From the NCBI RefSeq assembly GCF_014655955.1, contig NZ_BNBO01000010.1, positions 62,001 to 126,000 on the forward strand: DNA of 64,000 bases. Direction: 5' to 3'. The position numbers and the translations under genes are program-made. The notes under the pieces were generated by a model that was given only the letters and a program-made list of their open reading frames with translations, was not told the DNA's origin and made no database searches. This document shows, piece after piece, positions 57,698-64,000 of the stretch. The DNA is from Kitasatospora indigofera (GTDB lineage Bacteria; Actinomycetota; Actinomycetes; Streptomycetales; Streptomycetaceae). Every line of letters starts with the position of its first letter. Position 1 is the stretch's first letter.

Positions 57698-58789
57698 GTG
57701 ACGGAGTACGCGGACCGGGTACGGGGCGCACTGCTGGGCGGGGCGGTCGGTGACGCGCTCGGCTGGCCGGTGGAGTTCCTGCACCTGGACGACATCCGGG
57801 GACGCTACGGCCCCGACGGCCTCACCGGCCCGGTCGCGAACCGGGGCGGCCAGGTCACCGACGACACCCAGATGACCCTGTTCACCGCGGAGGGCCTGAT
57901 CCGCGGCTTCGTCCGGGGCTGGTCCGGCGGCGGCGGCTCGGTGCCGGAGGCCGTCCACGGCGCCTACCAGCGCTGGCTGCTGACCCAGGAACAGGACGGG
58001 CCCGACCTGCTGCCGTTGCAGGCGCCGTACGACGGCTGGCTGCTCCGGCAGCCGTTCCTGTACGCCCGGCGGGCACCCGGCAACGCCTGCATGACCGGCG
58101 TCGCCCAGCACCGGGAGTTCGAGACGCCCTCGATGTTCGGGCAGCCCGGCCCGATCAACGCCCACTCCAAGGGCTGCGGCACGGTGATGCGCTCGGCGCC
58201 GTTCGGGCTGGCCCGGCTGGGCGTCGAGCAGGCCTTCGGGCTGGCCGCGCAGTGCGCCCAGCTCACCCACGGGCACCCGACCGGGTACCTGGCGGCGGGC
58301 GCCTTCGCCGCGCTGATCGAACGGGTGACGGCCGGGACGGACCTGCGCACCGCCGTCGAGGAGACCATCGAGCAGACCGCCGCCTGGCCCGCCGCCGAGG
58401 AGACCGTCAAGGCGCTCCGGCGGGCCGTGCTGATCGCCGACCAGGGCGACCCGAGCGCCGAGTGGGTGGAGCGGGTCGGCCTCGGCTGGATCGCCGAGGA
58501 GTGCCTGGCCGTCGCCGTGTACTGCGCGCTGGCGGGCGGCGAGGGTGCGGCCGGTGCCCGGCGGGCCCTGCTGCTCTCGGTGAACCACTCCGGCGACAGC
58601 GACTCCACCGGCGCGGTCTGCGGCAACCTGGTCGGCGCGGCCCACGGCGCCACGGCGCTGCCGGCCGCCTGGACCGGCGCGGTGGAGGGCCGGGAGGTCC
58701 TGCTCAGGGTGGCGGACGACCTGGTGGTGCTGTTCGGCAGCCGGGAGCCGGCCCACCCGGTGCTCGACGACCGCTACCCGGTGGGGTAG
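57698..58789 (+). CDS. ADP-ribosylglycohydrolase family protein
   Basis: 363 residues of the DraG/ARH fold that removes ADP-ribose from proteins or other targets. Metal sites: GALLGGAVGDALGWPVEF (N-terminal), QVTDDTQMTLFTAEGLIRG (TDDT at about 54-57) and the C-terminal HSGDSDSTGAVCGNLVGAAHG (GDSDSTG at about 299-305). All expected acidic ligands are present, so it is probably active. GTG start with GGGGGA upstream. It is convergent with the Hsp70 operon 37 nt away. Confidence 0.9.
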   Translation: MTEYADRVRGALLGGAVGDALGWPVEFLHLDDIRGRYGPDGLTGPVANRGGQVTDDTQMTLFTAEGLIRGFVRGWSGGGGSVPEAVHGAYQRWLLTQEQDGPDLLPLQAPYDGWLLRQPFLYARRAPGNACMTGVAQHREFETPSMFGQPGPINAHSKGCGTVMRSAPFGLARLGVEQAFGLAAQCAQLTHGHPTGYLAAGAFAALIERVTAGTDLRTAVEETIEQTAAWPAAEETVKALRRAVLIADQGDPSAEWVERVGLGWIAEECLAVAVYCALAGGEGAAGARRALLLSVNHSGDSDSTGAVCGNLVGAAHGATALPAAWTGAVEGREVLLRVADDLVVLFGSREPAHPVLDDRYPVG

Positions 58790-58826
58790 CGGCCGCCGGG
58801 CGGGCAGCCGCCGCTCCGTCAGGCGG

Positions 58827-59303
58827 TCAGACGTCGGCGGCCGGCGACGCGTGCCCGGCCTGCCCGCCGGACCGCTCCCCGCCGGGCCGGTCCCCGGCCG
58901 GCCGGGCCGCGGCGAGCGCGGTGAGGGCGGCCTCCGCACCGGGGTGGCCCGGGTCCAGCCGCAGGGCCCGGCCGAGCGCCTCGGCGGCGCGGGCACGGTC
59001 GCCGCGGCGGGCCGCCGCCTTGCCCAGCACCACCCAGGCCACCACCAGTCCGGGCTCCAGCCGGACCGCGCGCTCCAGCTCGCCGACCGCCTCCCCCAGC
59101 GACCCGGCGCGGGCCAGCCGCAGGCCCTCGTTGTAGGCGAGCCGGCCGCGCAGCCGCAGGTGCACCAGCGGCGCGAGGTCCTCCTGGCAGCCGGGGCAGC
59201 GCAGGCTGTCCGGGGCGGGGGCGAGCCGGCAGAGCGGGCACTGCACGCCGTACCCGGCTCCGTCGTCCTGCCGGGGGATCACCGGCTCGGGCCGTCCGGT
59301 CAT
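58827..59303 (-). CDS. Zinc-ribbon and TPR protein of the Hsp70 operon
   Basis: 158 residues. Cys22-P-L-C25 and Cys36-P-G-C39 form a double-CxxC zinc ribbon like those inserted in the neighbouring Hsp70. A TPR array follows (about 53-125: LRLARAGSLGEAVGELERAVRLEPGLVVAWVVLGKAAARRGDRARAAEALGRALRLDPGHPGAEAALTAL). The C-terminus is Gly/Ala-rich. Its ATG overlaps the Hsp70 stop by four bases, so it is translated with it. Likely a co-chaperone or adaptor; no direct evidence. Confidence 0.8.
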   Translation of the reverse strand: MTGRPEPVIPRQDDGAGYGVQCPLCRLAPAPDSLRCPGCQEDLAPLVHLRLRGRLAYNEGLRLARAGSLGEAVGELERAVRLEPGLVVAWVVLGKAAARRGDRARAAEALGRALRLDPGHPGAEAALTALAAARPAGDRPGGERSGGQAGHASPAADV

Positions 59304-61834
59304 CGCGGCCCCGCCTCCTCGGGCCGCACCGGACCGCTCGGCACCGAGCCGTGGTGCGCGTCGATGTCCTGCCCGGCGAGCGCGTAGCACTCCACCAGGT
59401 CGGTCATGCCGGCGTTGACCAGCTCGTAGTTGCCGGTGTCCAGGCCGTCGTCGACACGCTGCAGGGCCGCCCGGATCTGCTGGGCCAGCGCCGGGCTGAC
59501 CATGCCCTGGACGACGAAGACCCGGCAGTACGTCAGGACCCGCACGGTGTGGCCCAGAGCCGCGATCGCCGCGTCCGCCCGCTCGGCGGCGTCCACCGCG
59601 GCCGCCTGGTCCCCGGCGTCCCGGGCCGCGTCCAGCTCGGCGCGCAGCCGCTTGAGCTCCTCCAGGTCGTCCGGGCGCAGCAACCGGTCGCAGCTCTGGA
59701 TGACCGCGCTCAGGTAGGCGCTCACGCCCCGGACCATCGCCTGCGCCTCCTGGCGCTGCAGCGAGTCGGCCAGCATCTGCTCGGCCGAGCGGCCCTTGAC
59801 CTGGCCGGCGGCCATGTCGTCGAGCTCGCCGAGCAGGTTCTCGGCGGCGCGGCGCTCCTCCGGGGTGAGCTCCTGCTCCCAGCGCTCGGTGAACTCCGCC
59901 ACCGCGCGCCGGCGGTCGTCCACCTTGGCCCGCCACTCGGGGTCCAGGACGGTGCGCTGCAGGGTGACCGTCTTCGCCTCGCCGCCCTTGATCCGCACCT
60001 CCAGGGTGATGGTGCGGTCGGCGGAGAGCCCGAAGGAGACGGTGATCCGGGCCCGGCCGGTGGCGTCCTCCGGCAGCTTCATGGTGAGGGCGCCGATCAG
60101 CTCGTTCTGCTGGGCCACCTCGTGGTCGCCCTCGTAGACGGCCACCTCCAGGCGCCGGCTGCCGCCGCCGGTGGCGAAGAAGTCCTTGTGGACGGGCTCC
60201 GCCGTCGGGTAGTTGGTGTTCTTGGGGATGATCACCGCCATCCGGCCGTCGTTGAGCTCGATCCCGAGGTCCTTCGGGGTGATGTCGAAGGGGTTGGCGA
60301 CCTGCATCCACTCCCCGCAGCCCGAACAGGACTCCGCGCCGGGGGCGTTGAGCACCCCGCAGGCGGCGCAGCGGAGGCCGCCGGTGTCCCCGTCGGCGGC
60401 CGCCGGGGCCAGCGACTCGCCGCACAGGCCGCAGGCGGTGGCTCCGGGCGCGGCGGCGGTGCCGCAGCGCGGGCAGCTCCGCACCCCGGCCGCGGCGGCC
60501 GGGACCGGCGGCAGCGCCGGGTGCTCGTCGGGGACGGGGGGCGTCCCGCACTTCGGGCACTCGGCGGCCTGCGGGTCGACCGGCAGGAAGCAGCCCTGGC
60601 AGGTGGTCCTGGGCTCACCGAGCAGCGAGTTGCCGCAGCCGGCGCAGTCGGCGGCGGCGAGCGGGTTGTCGGTGCGGCAGGACGGGCAGTCCAGCTCGGC
60701 GATCAGCGCGGACTGCACGGCGGCGCCGAGCGCCACGCACTGCATCGGGTTCACGCCCCGGCGGATCCGCTCCGGCCCGAACAGCGCCGCCAGCTCCCGC
60801 TCGACCAGCGGGATCGCGGTCGAGCCGCCGACCAGCAGGACCTCGTCGATGTCACCGACGGTGAGGTTGGCCTCCCGGACGGCCTTGCGGGTCAGCTCCA
60901 GGGTCCGTTCGATCCGGCCGGCCACCAGGCGCTCGAAGCGCTCCCGCTCCAGCTCGGTCTCCAGGATCAGCAGGCCGCCGCCGAGCCCGGTCAGGTTGAG
61001 GTCGGCCACCAGCTGGCTGGACAGTTCGATCTTCGCGCCCTCGGCCGCCCCGTCGATCCTCGGCCGGTCCCGCTGGTCGGGCTCGTAGCCGGCGCCGTGC
61101 TCGGCGCGGATCTCCCGCAGCAGCTCCTCGGTGAGCAGCCGGTCGAAGTCGTCGCCGCCCAGCAGGTTGTCGCCCTCGATGCCGAGCACCGAGACCGACC
61201 CGGGCATCAGCAGCAGGATCGAGATGTCGAAGGTGCCGCCGCCCAGGTCGTAGACGAGGACGGTCCGGCCCTCGTCGCCGAGATCACCGGTCATCCCGTA
61301 CGCGAGGGCGGCCGCTGTCGGCTCGTTGATGATCCGCAGCACCTGGAACCCGGCCAGCCGGCCGGCCTCCTGGGTCGCGGCCACCTGTCGCTCGCCGAAG
61401 TACGCGGGCACGGTGATCACCGCGCGGTGGAACACGTCGCCGGACCGCAGCTCGGCGTCCTCCTTGAGCCGGCGCAGGATGATGGCCGAGAGTTCGATCG
61501 GCGTGTAGGCGCGGCCGTTGAACCAGACGTTGACGTCGCCGTCCTGGCCCGGCGTCACCCGGTACGCCAGGTCCTTCAGCACCGCCTGGACCTGCGGGTC
61601 CTTGAACTTGCGCCCGATGAAGCGCTTCACCGAGCGGATGATGTTCTCGGCGTCGGTGGCCACCCGGCCGCGCGCGCTGGAGCCGACCAGCAGCTCACCG
61701 CGCTTGCCCCGGCCGACCACCGACGGGGTGGCCTCCTGGTTCTGCCGGTTGTGGATGATCTCCGGTTCGCCCCGGCGGAGTTGGGCGACCACGGAGTTCG
61801 TGGTGCCGAGGTCGATACCGAGCGTCCTGTACAC
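59300..61834 (-). CDS. Hsp70-family chaperone with four zinc ribbons inserted between its domains
   Basis: 844 residues, longer than DnaK (about 640). The ATPase domain (1-380) is intact: GIDLGTTNS, VYDLGGGTFDIS, EVLLVGGSTAIPLV. Eight CxxC motifs (Cys 383/386, 397/400, 412/415, 426/429, 454/457, 468/471, 489/492, 503/506) form four double-CxxC ribbons where DnaK has its hydrophobic interdomain linker. The substrate-binding beta domain follows (about 514-615: PFDITPKDLGIELNDGRMAVIIPKNTNYPT), then a long helical C-terminus (about 635-820). It is encoded with GrpE-like, J-like and TPR genes but with no standard dnaJ. Confidence 0.9.
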   Translation of the reverse strand: MYRTLGIDLGTTNSVVAQLRRGEPEIIHNRQNQEATPSVVGRGKRGELLVGSSARGRVATDAENIIRSVKRFIGRKFKDPQVQAVLKDLAYRVTPGQDGDVNVWFNGRAYTPIELSAIILRRLKEDAELRSGDVFHRAVITVPAYFGERQVAATQEAGRLAGFQVLRIINEPTAAALAYGMTGDLGDEGRTVLVYDLGGGTFDISILLLMPGSVSVLGIEGDNLLGGDDFDRLLTEELLREIRAEHGAGYEPDQRDRPRIDGAAEGAKIELSSQLVADLNLTGLGGGLLILETELERERFERLVAGRIERTLELTRKAVREANLTVGDIDEVLLVGGSTAIPLVERELAALFGPERIRRGVNPMQCVALGAAVQSALIAELDCPSCRTDNPLAAADCAGCGNSLLGEPRTTCQGCFLPVDPQAAECPKCGTPPVPDEHPALPPVPAAAAGVRSCPRCGTAAAPGATACGLCGESLAPAAADGDTGGLRCAACGVLNAPGAESCSGCGEWMQVANPFDITPKDLGIELNDGRMAVIIPKNTNYPTAEPVHKDFFATGGGSRRLEVAVYEGDHEVAQQNELIGALTMKLPEDATGRARITVSFGLSADRTITLEVRIKGGEAKTVTLQRTVLDPEWRAKVDDRRRAVAEFTERWEQELTPEERRAAENLLGELDDMAAGQVKGRSAEQMLADSLQRQEAQAMVRGVSAYLSAVIQSCDRLLRPDDLEELKRLRAELDAARDAGDQAAAVDAAERADAAIAALGHTVRVLTYCRVFVVQGMVSPALAQQIRAALQRVDDGLDTGNYELVNAGMTDLVECYALAGQDIDAHHGSVPSGPVRPEEAGPR

Positions 61835-61884
61835 GTCCCTGTCCCCTCACTGCGCCGTCCGTCGGCACTGTGCTGCTGCTGGTC

Positions 61885-62999
<1,115 letters not shown>

Positions 63000-63003
<4 letters not shown>

Positions 63004-63422
63004 TCGGGCACCTCCACCGGCGGCAGCACGGCGAGGGTCACGGCGTACCGGTCCACCGGCTCGAAGGGCGGCGGCTCGCCGGCCGGCGGGCGCCAGGCGG
63101 CCGTCACTTCGTCCGGGCGGATCACCACGAGGGCCTCCAGGGGCGGGAGTCCGAGCTCCCGCACGGGCGGCAGGAAGGTCTCGGGGGCGGCGTCGGCAAA
63201 GGTCTCGGCGAGGGCGGTCGGCCACTGGGCCGGCGCCGGCGCCTGGATGTCGAGGGCCAGTCGCTGGTCGGGGTTGCGCAGGGTCGCGGCGGCGGCGTTG
63301 ACCTCGCGCGGACTGTGCCGGCGGGCCCGGATGGCCTTGAGGTGGGCCGCCTTGATCTCGGCCGCCCCGGCCCCGAGCGGGAGGCCGAGGATGTCGTACG
63401 CGGTCTCATCGGGCAGTGGCAC
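63000..63422 (-). CDS. J-domain-like protein lacking the HPD motif
   Basis: 140 residues. Residues 7-60 (AYDILGLPLGAGAAEIKAAHL, then KAIRARRHSPREVNAAAATLRNPDQRLALD) follow the J-domain pattern of helix I, helix II, loop, helix III. At the HPD position it has H36-S-P38 in RRHSPREVN. HPD is the trigger of Hsp70 ATPase in normal J proteins, so this one may bind without stimulating or act differently. The rest (about 62-140) is Pro-rich with no recognised domain. It is 18 nt after the TPR gene and overlaps the GrpE-like gene. Confidence 0.7.
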
Positions 63423-63440
63423 GACGGTCTCCTGTCCCCA

Positions 63441-64000
63441 TCAGCGCATCCTGGCCAACTGGGCGTTGAGCATCATCAGTTCGGTGTTGTAGGGGTCGAT
63501 CTCCAGGCCTTCGCGGACGGCCCGGCGGGCCCCGTACAAGCCCCGCCGGTTGGCCAGGGCGACGGCCTGGATCCGGTAGCAGAGGGCCAGTTGCTGCCGG
63601 GTGTCGGCCAGGTCGAGGACCTCCAGGGACTTCTTGAGCAGGGCGACCGCCCGGGTGAAGTCGTCCGCGTTGGCCCGGTCGACGCCGTGGTTGCGCAGCG
63701 TCCAAGCCAGGGCCTCGCGGGTCTGCGCGTCGTCCTCGTACCGGCGGGCCTCCTCCAGCAGGCCGATGCGTTCCGTCGGCCGGCTCTTGAACTCCTCGCC
63801 GAGGGCGTGGTTGTGCAGCATCACGCCGAGGATCCGGCGGCCCTCGGCGCGGGCGTCGGCGACGTCCTTCTCGGGGTCGAGCGCCACCGCCTCGGTGGCG
63901 GCGGCGAGCGCCGGGGCGCGGTCCCGGGCGAGGGCGAGCTTGCGGCCCTTGCGGTACAGGACGCCGGACAGCGCGCGGCGGGTGTCGTCGCTGTCCGCGA
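63441..64000 (-). CDS. TPR protein, 5' part beyond the window
   Basis: An open frame runs from the stop at 63441 through the window end, so the gene is partial. The visible C-terminal part has TPR-like repeats: KLALARDRAPALAAATEAVALDPEKD, then TRQQLALCYRIQAVALANRRGLYGARRAVREGLEIDPYNTELMMLNAQLARM. A GTG at 63887 is an internal start candidate but the coding signal continues upstream. It is the first visible gene of the Hsp70 operon. Confidence 0.75.
   Translation of the reverse strand, partial: ADSDDTRRALSGVLYRKGRKLALARDRAPALAAATEAVALDPEKDVADARAEGRRILGVMLHNHALGEEFKSRPTERIGLLEEARRYEDDAQTREALAWTLRNHGVDRANADDFTRAVALLKKSLEVLDLADTRQQLALCYRIQAVALANRRGLYGARRAVREGLEIDPYNTELMMLNAQLARMR

Overview
The window is chromosomal DNA from a high-GC actinobacterium. 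I infer Streptomycetaceae (Streptomyces or Kitasatospora-like). The reasons are the very high GC at third codon positions, many GTG starts, HrdB-type promoters (TTGACC-N17-TAGGCT) and the order coaA/glmS/glmM/rpsI-rplM/truA/rplQ-rpoA-rpsK-rpsM-rpmJ-infA/adk-secY/spc/S10 followed, across a gap, by tuf-fusA-rpsG-rpsL. The genus is not proven by the sequence alone.

Layout. 1-2157: a 13/14-bp tandem repeat, a SigE-type ECF sigma factor with a membrane-anchored partner, and a small ORF behind a candidate iron box. 2263-7682: tsaE, an alpha/beta hydrolase, alr, nnr and acpS, all on the minus strand. 7858-8325: a Uma2-type protein that seems to have lost its catalytic core. 8379-12782: glmS and glmM (UDP-GlcNAc synthesis) around coaA. 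12949-34106: the ribosomal super-cluster on the minus strand, broken by an ABC-F gene, truA and mscL. The S10, spc and alpha operons carry about 30 ribosomal proteins plus SecY, adenylate kinase, methionine aminopeptidase, IF-1 and RpoA.

34629-47578: an accessory cell-surface glycan island between rpsJ and tuf. It holds the dTDP-sugar genes rfbB, rfbA and rfbC without a recognisable rfbD, two family-2 glycosyltransferases, a DUF2304 protein, a lipid-linked oligosaccharide flippase, an NAD-dependent epimerase/reductase, an acyltransferase, and two large GT-C-like membrane proteins at its edges. 48019-52436: the str operon (tuf, fusA, rpsG, rpsL).

52975-58789: a DUF1707/DUF4190 membrane protein, an ABC exporter pair, a DUF2786 protein and an ADP-ribosylglycohydrolase. 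58827 to the window end: a tightly coupled minus-strand operon for an unusual Hsp70 system. It encodes a TPR protein (cut by the window end), a J-like protein without HPD, a GrpE-like protein with a long Pro/Glu tail, an Hsp70 with four double-CxxC zinc ribbons inserted between its ATPase and substrate-binding domains, and a zinc-ribbon/TPR protein. This is the best candidate for an undescribed system.

Other points of interest are a 17-nt hairpin element shared by the rpsJ and rpsL leaders, a terminator-like attenuator in the rpsJ leader, a perfect 16-bp hairpin between rpsK and rpoA, a terminator T-run that forms part of the rplM -35 box, and a divergent rfbB/rfbA pair with leaderless-looking starts.
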